DNA of 64,000 nt from a virus: positions 1-64,000 of IMG/VR virus record IMGVR_UViG_3300032223_000402; one strand, 5' to 3'. Below, one piece after another: positions 52,457 to 61,051 of the stretch (its first letter is position 1; every line of letters starts with the position of its first letter). The translations under genes were made by a program, and so were the position numbers. The notes beneath the pieces were generated by a model that ran no database searches, had not been told where the DNA came from, and was given only the letters and a program-made list of their open reading frames with translations.

Positions 52457-53688
52457 AATCATATTTTGACAATTTAAACACCTATGATTCTAATATGATA
52501 GAGTTTACGTCAAGCGGCGATAATTCTTTTTGGATAGTATCTCCTGGCTCAATAATTAAAAAAAGACTAGTGGAATACGGGTTTGAAATAGACACAGTTG
52601 CTAACATCAGTAGCCCTGGCTGTTATTTTATCGATGTTAATGCAGATCCTCAATGGTGGTCTGGTGTACTAAAAGACAACGGTATCCCTAAGGATCATAT
52701 TATTGATCTAATTCCTGAACATATAAAAAATCTTGTAAGAAAAAGACTCTTGAGAATTATCATTGCTGCGGATAAAGAAGGAGGGGTGTTTGTCACTGAT
52801 GATTGGGACTGCTATCAAGCGACCACTGATTCGGTTGAGCGTTCTTTATTACCTCCGGGCTCAGTTTTAATTTTACACGGCAATATGAAAGCCGAGGAAC
52901 AATATCATCAATGGTTAGACAACACAAACAACCCAAAGCTGTTTGAAGTGATGTATTCGAATACATTCTTAAAAGTTTTCTTTGATGAAAGGATTCCGCA
53001 GACTCCTGTAATAACACAGGCAATATCGAATCTCAATGTAAAAGATTACAACAGTCTTAACCGTGTTTTTAGACCGCATCGTGGTGCGCATCTGTACAAG
53101 TTAGTTAAAGATAATATTTTAAAAAATGGATTAGTTAGTGCTAATGAAGTATTTCGAGATGAGGCAGCAGTTGAATTATCAGGCAGTACCAGCGATGATT
53201 ATTATACAGTAATGTCCAGCAACTATCCTAAGTTTATTGACGGTGACTGGTCGAATGAAAATGCAGGCCCGCAATACAATATTGACATTTACAAAAATAG
53301 TTTATTATCTTTTATAACCGAAACTAAATTCAACGAGCCGAGTGTGTTCCCGACAGAAAAAATTTATAAACCGTTGGCACTAGGGCATCCAGTCATATTG
53401 TTAGCTGCGGCCGGCACACTCGCGGCACTACGTAAGATGGGATTTAGAACCGACTGGTGCGATATAGATCCCAGTTACAACGATATAGAAGATGATGCAG
53501 AACGACTACAGGCAACACACAGTGAATTATTAAAATGGGTTAAGCTGCCAACGCAGGAAAAAATTGAACGTATTAACAATTCAATGCCTACCATAGAACA
53601 TAATTTTCTTTTATCTAGAACCAGTAATTTTCATAAAGAATCTTTGTCTGAAGCATTAAATAGATCCGAGAGGTATTTCAATGATTGA
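52453..53688 (+). CDS. Exostosin/fucosyltransferase-like glycosyltransferase-type protein A
   Basis: This is a 411-residue protein. The start is a TTG at 52453 in a TTGA overlap with the upstream stop, with GGAG 8 nt before it. The C-terminal third has the block seen in two other proteins here: SLLSFITETKFNEPSVFPTE, then KIYKPLALGHPVILL and LRKMGFRTDW. This E-T-x(n)-E-K-x(2)-K-P-L pattern is the nucleotide-sugar side of GT-B enzymes such as exostosins and alpha-1,3-fucosyltransferases. The N-terminal half is divergent. Specificity is unknown. Confidence 0.55.
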   Translation: MKSYFDNLNTYDSNMIEFTSSGDNSFWIVSPGSIIKKRLVEYGFEIDTVANISSPGCYFIDVNADPQWWSGVLKDNGIPKDHIIDLIPEHIKNLVRKRLLRIIIAADKEGGVFVTDDWDCYQATTDSVERSLLPPGSVLILHGNMKAEEQYHQWLDNTNNPKLFEVMYSNTFLKVFFDERIPQTPVITQAISNLNVKDYNSLNRVFRPHRGAHLYKLVKDNILKNGLVSANEVFRDEAAVELSGSTSDDYYTVMSSNYPKFIDGDWSNENAGPQYNIDIYKNSLLSFITETKFNEPSVFPTEKIYKPLALGHPVILLAAAGTLAALRKMGFRTDWCDIDPSYNDIEDDAERLQATHSELLKWVKLPTQEKIERINNSMPTIEHNFLLSRTSNFHKESLSEALNRSERYFND

Positions 53689-54469
53689 TTTTAAAAAGTA
53701 TAAAAGATTCTTTGCTTTTGGTTGCAGTATGACTGACTATTGGTGGCCGACCTGGGCAGATATACTTGGAATGCAGTTTGAAGAATATTATAATTTTGGT
53801 AGAAGCGGTGCCGGTAATACTTTTATCGCATTACAAATTGCCGAAGCACACAAGAGACACAAATTTCAAGAGGACGATCTGGTCATAGTTATGTGGACCA
53901 GCATCACAAGAGAAGATCGTTATGTTAACCGCTATTGGCAAACACCTGGAAATATCTATACACAAGACTACTATGATTCGGAGTATATCAGAAAATATTC
54001 TGATGTAAGAGGGTATTTAATTAGAGATCTTGGTCTAATATCATTAGTGTCAGAAACATTAAAGTCTGCACACTGCGATTTTCATATGTTGAATATGAGT
54101 CCATTTGTTAAAGAACCTTCGCACTATGGTGATTATAATGCCAACGATCCGACAGCGGGTCTTGAAGACGTGGTCGAATTATATAAAGATACTATCGGAG
54201 ATATACTTCCAGATTTGCTGACAACATCCTGCAACGGAAAATGGCCGCAGGTGCCTATCTCTCACAGTAAACATCAAAAAACTGATTATCACCCGACTAC
54301 AGCAACACACCTACATTATCTTAAATCTGTATTTGAAGGAATTGACATTCCTGAAAAAACACTTAATTGGGTTGATTACCACGAAGATAAGATTAGATCT
54401 TCTAAACAAATCACTGATTTAGATTCAATAAAGTGGAAACTAACTAGAAAAAATCAGCGGCCACTATAA
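53681..54469 (+). CDS. SGNH-like hydrolase/acyltransferase 1
   Basis: This is a 262-residue protein with SGNH-family blocks: FAFGCSMTDYWWPTW (block I, candidate nucleophile S16), NFGRSGAGNTFIALQ (block II Gly, block III Asn), and DYHPTTATHLHYL near the C-terminus for the Asp/His dyad. SGNH enzymes deacylate or acylate sugars, lipids or peptidoglycan. Beside glycosyltransferases the likely role is O-acetyl or other acyl editing of a glycan, but this is inferred. It overlaps the previous gene by 8 nt and the next by 1 nt. Confidence 0.65.
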   Translation: MIDFKKYKRFFAFGCSMTDYWWPTWADILGMQFEEYYNFGRSGAGNTFIALQIAEAHKRHKFQEDDLVIVMWTSITREDRYVNRYWQTPGNIYTQDYYDSEYIRKYSDVRGYLIRDLGLISLVSETLKSAHCDFHMLNMSPFVKEPSHYGDYNANDPTAGLEDVVELYKDTIGDILPDLLTTSCNGKWPQVPISHSKHQKTDYHPTTATHLHYLKSVFEGIDIPEKTLNWVDYHEDKIRSSKQITDLDSIKWKLTRKNQRPL

Positions 54470-55626
54470 TGCCTTGCGTTAATAATCCTAGTCCTTATCT
54501 AATCACATACGATCCTTCTAATCCTCGATTAGAAATGACTTCGTCTCGAGCCACATTTGTTCGCCGTAACGAAACATTTGATTATTGGTATTGCCAATTT
54601 AGCTGCCATAACAGTTTTAAGTGTTTTGATATATTTCAATTGATGACAGCTGATGAAATCCAACGTGTTAAACAAGGCACATTGTTTATAGTATTAGACA
54701 ACGGCCTAGAACCTTTCTTGAAATCTGCAGATGGGATTTACCACAATATTGTAATGCGAGGTATTCCTGCATCACAGATAATTTTTATGAGTTCTGTTCC
54801 TACAATGATAGACTACGTTAACAAGCTATCAAGACAACTAGGACAAGATCCAATTCGTGTAGAATGGTATAGCCTGTTTGAAGAAGCGATGTGGGACATA
54901 ATAACACACCAATTAACAACGCCACTAGACACATTGACAAAAAAACAGTATAATAAAAAATACATCAATTTTAATCGACGTTGGAGATTACATCGTCCTT
55001 TGATGTTGACTTTATTAAAGGATAAAAATCTAATAGATCAAGGATACGTGAGTTTTGGAAAGAGTGATTTCCCTCAAGACACTTGGCCTAGTAGATGGAA
55101 TGAAATGCAAAGATACTATTCTGGCAATCGAGACATACTTGATATATTAGAAAGAAACGCAGATATACAAGATATGGATCCCTTGTATCTTGATACAGAA
55201 GATCTTGTAACTAATCGTGCAGAGCAAACTGATTCTACAGACAAGTATTACCTCGATACTTACTTTAGCTTAGTCAATGAAACAACATATCATACTCGAC
55301 CTGGGTATGATGGTGTTCCGTTCTGGAGCGAAAAGATTTTTAAATGTATTGCGATGAAGCATCCTTTTGTAGTTGCAACAGCACCGAATAGTTTGCAATA
55401 TCTAAAACAGCTAGGATATAAAACCTTTGAAGGCATCATCGACGAAAGTTACGATCTTGAACTTGATGACGGAAAACGTATGATCAAGATAGTCAACGAA
55501 ACTGAACGTCTCTGTAATCTGCAAGACACGGCATTAGAAAACTTTTTAACGCTGGCCAAATCTATCTGCGAATACAACTATAACGTACTAAAAAACAAAA
55601 CAGAATTCATCAAGGCAATGAACTAA
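54469..55626 (+). CDS. Exostosin/fucosyltransferase-like glycosyltransferase-type protein B
   Basis: This is a 385-residue protein sharing the layout of proteins A and C in this cluster. A divergent N-terminal half contains KKYINFNRRWRLHRPLMLTL. The C-terminal block is YLDTYFSLVNETTYHTRPGY, then WSEKIFKCIAMKHPFVVATA and LQYLKQLGYKTFEGIIDESY. This is the GT-B donor-site pattern of exostosin or GT10-like enzymes. Donor and acceptor are unknown. It is coupled to both neighbours by TAATG junctions. Confidence 0.55.
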   Translation: MPCVNNPSPYLITYDPSNPRLEMTSSRATFVRRNETFDYWYCQFSCHNSFKCFDIFQLMTADEIQRVKQGTLFIVLDNGLEPFLKSADGIYHNIVMRGIPASQIIFMSSVPTMIDYVNKLSRQLGQDPIRVEWYSLFEEAMWDIITHQLTTPLDTLTKKQYNKKYINFNRRWRLHRPLMLTLLKDKNLIDQGYVSFGKSDFPQDTWPSRWNEMQRYYSGNRDILDILERNADIQDMDPLYLDTEDLVTNRAEQTDSTDKYYLDTYFSLVNETTYHTRPGYDGVPFWSEKIFKCIAMKHPFVVATAPNSLQYLKQLGYKTFEGIIDESYDLELDDGKRMIKIVNETERLCNLQDTALENFLTLAKSICEYNYNVLKNKTEFIKAMN

Positions 55627-57812
55627 TGGGATTTAATTTTAAAAAATTCAAACACAAGTCAGAGCCAAGAGAAAAGCCTGCAGATCTAGAAGATCGCCAC
55701 AAGGCAATGCTAGCGGCTATCGCTCCCTATGCCAAAGCCAGCGTTCAAAAGAATGTTACTGATGTTACAATTGATTACGCCAGCAGAAAAACTAAATTGA
55801 TATTGGTTTTAATGCCGGAGTGGTCTGCACGTTTCCCGCCATTCAATCTTGCACGTCTAAGTGCAGTAGCCAAGGAAGCAGGATATCAAACTCGCATATT
55901 AGATATCAATGCTAAATGCTATAGAGAATACAAACTGAACATCAGGCCAGCAAACACACTTAATTTTACTCTATGGAATCCAGCAAGTAGTTGGAGGTGG
56001 GTAGGTGAAAATTATTATAAATTTGTTCATCCGTTGTTTGAAGAAAAATACAGAGAGTACATCAATAATATCGTTGAGTATGCTCCTGACGTTATAGGAT
56101 TTTCGATGTATCAGTTCAGCGAAGAACCAACTAAATGGATAATAGCTGAACTCAAGAAGCATTTACCAGATGCAAAAATAGTTATTGGTGGTAGTAATGT
56201 GCAACACGGATGGTTTCGTGTTGAAAATTATTACAACTATGTTGTTAATGGCGAAGGCGAACAAAATATTTTAAAAATACTAGACGAAGTTGAGCAAGGA
56301 ATTCATCATTCAATTACACAATATCTAACACAGCCTGAAGAACAACGCATTAATCTAAACAACTTGCCAATGCCTGATTATTCTAGCATTGACTTTAACG
56401 ATTATGAAATACCCAACGGTGCGTTAAGCGAATTAAGTCGCGGTTGTACAGCTAAGTGTACATTCTGTGAAGAAACACATTTTTGGAAGTATCGCCAACG
56501 TCAAGCAGTAGATGCACTATCTGAGATAGAATATTTGTATTATAACAAAGGCACAGATATTATTTGGTTTATCGATAGTCTAGTCAACGGTAATTTAAAA
56601 GAACTACGTGCTTTTGCCAAAGGAGTTGTTGCCAAAGGTTTAAAAATCAAATGGACCGGATATGCGAGATGTGATGGTCGTATGGACCTAGACTATCTAA
56701 AAGATCTAGCAGACAGCGGATGTATTGCTCTTAACTACGGCTGCGAAAGCGGAAGTCAAAAAGTTCTAGACGACATTGACAAAGGTGTTACTGTAGCTGA
56801 GATGGAACAAAACTTCCGTGACGGCAAGCGAGTCGGTATCTACGCAGCAACAAATTGGATTGTAGGATTTCCTACAGAAACATATCAGGACTTTGCAGAT
56901 ACAATGACATTCTTGTGGCGTATGCGTAACGAGAATATCAATAACATCGGCACAGGTATGGGCTTTGGTCTAGGACCAGAAACCATTGCAGGACAGAATC
57001 CAGATAGGTTTAATCTTTCAGGACAGAAATATCTAGGATTTTGGATCACAAAAGATTTTAAACTCGGTGGCAGTCACGTATTAACTCGTGTAAAGAGTTT
57101 TAACATACTTGTTGATAACCTTGCACCTGATCAATATATCGATTATCCTGTGCGCCCTGACCTTGCCAAGTATCATTATGATCTAACTTTTAATAATGAC
57201 AATACACGTAAAGACCTAGCGTATGAAAAGTACGATTACAACATTATCAAAACAGATATTAACCCCTATGCTGATAGTCTTGTAAACGAAATATGGCCTG
57301 TGCTGCGTACTCTGTGGAGAGCTAGAGGCGGATACAGTATAACTATCAGGTTCAGTCCTGAACTAGACACAGCGGAGTTTGGCGGCCACTTCGGCACAGG
57401 ACAATATTGGGCAGACTATCATTTTGTTGTTGATGATGCAGGTAGTTGGTCAGCTGATTTTAAAATTAAATTCAATCAGATACACGATACAAAGAATGAT
57501 CCTCGTGAAGCACACAGGCACGGTCCTTTCTTTGCTCAGGAGTTTAGTCGTATGCAAGGAAATGCTGCTAAACGTGCTAGAAAATTAGCCAAGCCAGTAT
57601 GGGGTGAAGAAGGGCGCAGCCATAAAGACTTTGAAGAATTACTAAACGAAGAATTCTATCTAAATCAAACTACCGAATGGAGTTTTGATTGGGCTTGGAA
57701 AGGCACAGGTGACTGGAGTGATTATAAAGATTATGAAATTGCCGTGCCAACAGCAATAGAACAACCGATGATTTTTATAAAACCACAGAGTTTGAACGAA
57801 ATTCCTTCATAA
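55626..57812 (+). CDS. B12-binding-type radical SAM protein
   Basis: This is a 728-residue protein. Residues about 55-225 resemble the cobalamin-binding Rossmann domain of B12-dependent radical SAM enzymes (LILVLMPEWSARFPPFNLAR, DVIGFSMYQF, KIVIGGSNVQHGW). The radical SAM motif CTAKCTFC follows (C274, C278, C281), with GYARCDGRM and NYGCESGSQKVL as in the elongator-type core. The C-terminal 230 residues are unassigned. Known members methylate or rearrange lipids, sugars and peptides. No canonical DxHxxG cobalamin motif is obvious, so actual B12 binding is uncertain. It ends the plus-strand run and overlaps the convergent gene by 38 nt. Confidence 0.75.
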   Translation: MGFNFKKFKHKSEPREKPADLEDRHKAMLAAIAPYAKASVQKNVTDVTIDYASRKTKLILVLMPEWSARFPPFNLARLSAVAKEAGYQTRILDINAKCYREYKLNIRPANTLNFTLWNPASSWRWVGENYYKFVHPLFEEKYREYINNIVEYAPDVIGFSMYQFSEEPTKWIIAELKKHLPDAKIVIGGSNVQHGWFRVENYYNYVVNGEGEQNILKILDEVEQGIHHSITQYLTQPEEQRINLNNLPMPDYSSIDFNDYEIPNGALSELSRGCTAKCTFCEETHFWKYRQRQAVDALSEIEYLYYNKGTDIIWFIDSLVNGNLKELRAFAKGVVAKGLKIKWTGYARCDGRMDLDYLKDLADSGCIALNYGCESGSQKVLDDIDKGVTVAEMEQNFRDGKRVGIYAATNWIVGFPTETYQDFADTMTFLWRMRNENINNIGTGMGFGLGPETIAGQNPDRFNLSGQKYLGFWITKDFKLGGSHVLTRVKSFNILVDNLAPDQYIDYPVRPDLAKYHYDLTFNNDNTRKDLAYEKYDYNIIKTDINPYADSLVNEIWPVLRTLWRARGGYSITIRFSPELDTAEFGGHFGTGQYWADYHFVVDDAGSWSADFKIKFNQIHDTKNDPREAHRHGPFFAQEFSRMQGNAAKRARKLAKPVWGEEGRSHKDFEELLNEEFYLNQTTEWSFDWAWKGTGDWSDYKDYEIAVPTAIEQPMIFIKPQSLNEIPS

Positions 57813-58920
57813 CATTTCTGTTGTGTTCTAACACGTCCTGCATTTCTCTACGCATTAGTACTAGTTCATCTAAAGATTTACTGTTAATAAAATCAATAAT
57901 TTCAAATATTTGCATCATACGGTCGGTGTGATTTTCTATTTGATCGTAATCTTCATTCCACCATTGACTAAAAGTTTTAAATCCTAGTTTTTGTAAATAC
58001 TCTAAGGTATATGGAGGTGCTACTAGTACGAATGGAATGCCTAGTGATAACGGTATTAAAGTTTTTTCACTAAAGTTAGCTGTTGGTTGTGCAAATCTGG
58101 TTTCAGTTATCACTGCACAGAAACAATCAAGGTAACTTTCTAAAAAATTAAGACTAGCTCTTGGAGCATTGTGATTGGGAATATACACATCGGTTGGATT
58201 TGATACTTCCATACAGTAATCGAACTCAATACTAAAAATTTTAGATTCTAGGATCTTTGCACCTTCTTCTAATCTTGATTTAATTGTTTCGTCTATGTCG
58301 AACCAGACATTGTCTTTTAGATCTTCAAAAGTTGATTTCAAATGCCAGCTAAATGTTCCATCAAGTTTTGCCATCCAGCTCATTATAATATGCCGATGCG
58401 GAGTATAACGCCAATTACCGCACCAAAACTTTTTAGTGATTTCTTTATCGATATTAATTCTATCATCGGTATAATCTTGTCTTAGAAAAAAATCTAGGCA
58501 TTTTAAACTTAGACGAGGATAAGAAAGGCAACTCATATTATAATCGCCTGTATACACAGTAATGTCTAAGTTATATTTTTCTGCAAAGATTGAAATACTA
58601 TCGAGCTCTATTGCACGTAGGTTAGTTTCGTTATCGCGGAATTCGCTATAGAAAGATCGATTAAAAAAATCTTTGTACAGAGACAGCGGTTCGTACAAAT
58701 ATATAGATAGTCCTCGCTTGCGTAAGCGATTTGCCTGCTTTTCAGTTAGCCTAAAGTTTTCTAATCTTTTTATTTTACCAGTACCACTAAAAATAAAAAA
58801 TGGTTCAGTGACATCTCTTAAAAAAGACTTCTGTATTTTTTTATAAAGGAATCCTTCATTGTTCGGCGTATCGATAGGAAGGTTTTTCCAGAATAACTCG
58901 TGTACGTGATCGTCAGACAT
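57775..58920 (-). CDS. Exostosin/fucosyltransferase-like glycosyltransferase-type protein C
   Basis: This is a 381-residue protein, the third of the GT-B-like set, on the opposite strand. The diagnostic block is CFCAVITETRFAQPTANFSE, then KTLIPLSLGIPFVLVAPP and LEYLQKLGFKTFSQWWNEDY. A WCGNWRYTPHRHIIMSWMAK segment corresponds to the NFNRRWRLHR region of protein B. It overlaps the 3' end of the B12-type radical SAM gene by 38 nt and the upstream oxygenase gene by 8 nt. Confidence 0.55.
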   Translation of the reverse strand: MSDDHVHELFWKNLPIDTPNNEGFLYKKIQKSFLRDVTEPFFIFSGTGKIKRLENFRLTEKQANRLRKRGLSIYLYEPLSLYKDFFNRSFYSEFRDNETNLRAIELDSISIFAEKYNLDITVYTGDYNMSCLSYPRLSLKCLDFFLRQDYTDDRINIDKEITKKFWCGNWRYTPHRHIIMSWMAKLDGTFSWHLKSTFEDLKDNVWFDIDETIKSRLEEGAKILESKIFSIEFDYCMEVSNPTDVYIPNHNAPRASLNFLESYLDCFCAVITETRFAQPTANFSEKTLIPLSLGIPFVLVAPPYTLEYLQKLGFKTFSQWWNEDYDQIENHTDRMMQIFEIIDFINSKSLDELVLMRREMQDVLEHNRNVMKEFRSNSVVL

Positions 58921-59410
58921 TTTTTATTCCCGTGATTTGTAAAGTGTAACGATCTAGCAATCCTATATTACTAGCAGCGTGAGAAGCATCGTTATTCCAA
59001 AGAACATAGTCGCCTTTTTTATAATCTACAACAGCAACGCCTTCTATTTCAAAATAGTGTCCGGGTTTCCAATCATCTAAGAATACAATAGCTCTCCACA
59101 CGTCTTTTCTTTCTACATTAAACACCTGACAATAACGTGAGAAATGATCTGCGTGTGTGGGCATAACAACGCCAGTAGTCATTCTATAGAAAACAAATCC
59201 GCAGTTATTTAGGCCTATTTCGTTGGCAACATCATTACACCAATGCGGCATAGGATTTGTACTGTCGTACATCAGACCTGTAAAGTATTCATTAGTATAA
59301 CCGGCAGCTCTCCATTCTGTTTCTTCTTCGTGAGTAAGCGGTTGTCTTATATAGTTGAAAGACTTAAATGAATCGTCCCACTGCGTGAGTATATGTCCTT
59401 TAGTCCACAT
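58913..59410 (-). CDS. Small 2OG-Fe(II) oxygenase-like protein
   Basis: This is a 165-residue single-domain protein with the jelly-roll metal motif H86-x-D88 (MPTHADHF), distal H144 (DASHAASN) and R154 (DRYTLQITG), the pattern of aspartyl/asparaginyl hydroxylase-like 2OG enzymes. The segment VWRAIVFLDDWKPGHYFEIE is typical of a family widespread in marine T4-like phages. Within this operon a hydroxylated amino acid, peptide or sugar is conceivable. It overlaps both neighbours (8 and 11 nt). Confidence 0.7.
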   Translation of the reverse strand: MWTKGHILTQWDDSFKSFNYIRQPLTHEEETEWRAAGYTNEYFTGLMYDSTNPMPHWCNDVANEIGLNNCGFVFYRMTTGVVMPTHADHFSRYCQVFNVERKDVWRAIVFLDDWKPGHYFEIEGVAVVDYKKGDYVLWNNDASHAASNIGLLDRYTLQITGIKNV

Positions 59411-60362
59411 TTCTTTCTAGATCCAAAGTAACACAATGAAAGCATCCGCCGAGCGTTCGGCTATGACGCATTGGTAGCATTGCACACTCTATTCCTTTTT
59501 CTTGTAATAGCTTTCTAAGATTATGTTGATGTTCTTCTAACACAACTAAAGTTGGCGATACACTTAATAAGTTTACATTAATCCAAGTTGATGCGTGGCA
59601 GTATCCTGGGTAGTGTCCGATATCTACAGGCTCAGGAGCCCAGATGACATCCCAGTTACGGAAGTACTCTGGTAGTTGGTCAATGCTTTTTATCCTACTA
59701 GGATTTAATAACATTAGGCCTTCTCGTAAAAATGCAACAGTGCTGTCGATGTGCATATAGCTATAGACATTTTCCAATGTATGTACTTTTGCTTTAACTA
59801 TGTTATTCAAATAATCTGCTCCGGCTTTGTTGCCGCTGTTTGACACAAGGTATAGAAGATGGTTGTTGGCCTTGATAACATTCGCAGCATCAAACTTAGG
59901 ATATGTTTCATTCAATGCTAGGATATCAGGATTGCCTACACAGAGTTCGTTATAAACATCATCACCTTGATAATTTGGAATTTCTACAATATATTTTAAA
60001 TGTTCTGCATACGCTAGATATTCTTTGTTTCTAGATTGTAAGCTCATTGGAGCAACAATAGATTCTCGTCCGTAGGTTAGCACAGTATCTCTAGGACAAT
60101 AGTTATAATAATTTACAGTATTTCTTTGTGGCCTAACAACGTCTACTGAACATTTTGTTAAAAAATCTGCAAATGTTTCTAGGTCTTCGTTGGCTTCGTC
60201 AATGACTTGCTGAGGATAGGGTCCTGATTTAATTGTAGATTCGTCCCCGACATCAGCATAATTTACTGTTCTAAGACTCTTATCTAACGTAGGGATCTGT
60301 GCATAGTCGGCAACGCCTACTACGATCTTTTTCAGTGTGCCCCATTCGTTTATTGTTGACAT
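59400..60362 (-). CDS. Amidinotransferase (glycine/inosamine-phosphate amidinotransferase family)
   Basis: This is a 320-residue protein from the ATG at 60362, which overlaps the upstream stop by 13 nt; a longer start at 60389 is less likely. It has the AGAT/StrB fold signature from the start (NEWGTLKKIVVGVADYAQIP), a CPRDTVLTYG motif, and what looks like an intact catalytic triad: D158 (PKFDAAN), H204 (YMHIDST) and C310 (GGCFHCVTLD). The family moves the amidino group of arginine onto an amine, making guanidinoacetate, or guanidino-cyclitols in streptomycin biosynthesis. In this operon of sugar enzymes an amino-sugar acceptor seems more likely than glycine, but that is inference. Confidence 0.85.
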   Translation of the reverse strand: MSTINEWGTLKKIVVGVADYAQIPTLDKSLRTVNYADVGDESTIKSGPYPQQVIDEANEDLETFADFLTKCSVDVVRPQRNTVNYYNYCPRDTVLTYGRESIVAPMSLQSRNKEYLAYAEHLKYIVEIPNYQGDDVYNELCVGNPDILALNETYPKFDAANVIKANNHLLYLVSNSGNKAGADYLNNIVKAKVHTLENVYSYMHIDSTVAFLREGLMLLNPSRIKSIDQLPEYFRNWDVIWAPEPVDIGHYPGYCHASTWINVNLLSVSPTLVVLEEHQHNLRKLLQEKGIECAMLPMRHSRTLGGCFHCVTLDLERNVD

Positions 60363-61051
60363 ATAATTTCTTTTAAGTGCTTGGCCCAAGCAGTGTGTCC
60401 ATCTTCGTTAGGATGTCCGCAATTGAGAAAATATTTTGTGTCTCTGAGTTCTTCTCGTTCAACACAGGCATATTGCCATTTATCACCTAGATATTTCTTG
60501 GCAAAATTTTCAGTGGTGATATTATCTTCGTGTAAAAATCCAAATTCAAAAATCGGAATTTTATATTTAAAATCTACCCCTTGCAGATTTGCTAGATATT
60601 CTAAAAAAGATTTATCAAGAAACTCTGAATGGTTACGTGCAGGTACATCTCCAAATACACTGAACATCATTACAGGAACGCCCATTCCTAACACTCGAGA
60701 AATTTGATATTCCCAATTATCTAGTAAATCGTTTAACGAAGTATTTTCAAACCATTCATCTCGTTTTTTAGAAAGTTCGGGGTCGACGTAACTTAGAGAA
60801 AACTGCGTAGATCTAAATAACTTAGATTCAAAGTATCTTGTAACACCGCTCCATCCTATAATACATAGATTTGGTTTATATTTCTTAACTAATCGTTGGG
60901 CAGTTTTAACAATGGTTTCGTTGTCTGATCCTGGATTGGCACCGACTATTACTTCAGCATTTAATAATCGTCCTAGCACATACGGCCAGGTAACTGCAGG
61001 ATCGATATCCCAACCCTTGGTCCAGCTATCTCCCACACATAAGATTTTCAT
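60350..61051 (-). CDS. SGNH-like hydrolase/acyltransferase 2
   Basis: This is a 233-residue protein from the ATG at 61051, in an ATGA overlap with the upstream gene. It has clear SGNH blocks: CVGDSWTKGWDIDPAVTWPY with GDSW (nucleophile S9), GANPGSDNETIVKTA (block II), CIIGWSGVTRYF (block III position), and GHPNEDGHTAWAKHL with the terminal His. It may add or remove an acyl group on the glycan assembled by the neighbouring enzymes. It sits between the aminotransferase and the amidinotransferase and resembles SGNH protein 1 in context rather than in close sequence. Confidence 0.7.
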   Translation of the reverse strand: MKILCVGDSWTKGWDIDPAVTWPYVLGRLLNAEVIVGANPGSDNETIVKTAQRLVKKYKPNLCIIGWSGVTRYFESKLFRSTQFSLSYVDPELSKKRDEWFENTSLNDLLDNWEYQISRVLGMGVPVMMFSVFGDVPARNHSEFLDKSFLEYLANLQGVDFKYKIPIFEFGFLHEDNITTENFAKKYLGDKWQYACVEREELRDTKYFLNCGHPNEDGHTAWAKHLKEIICQQ

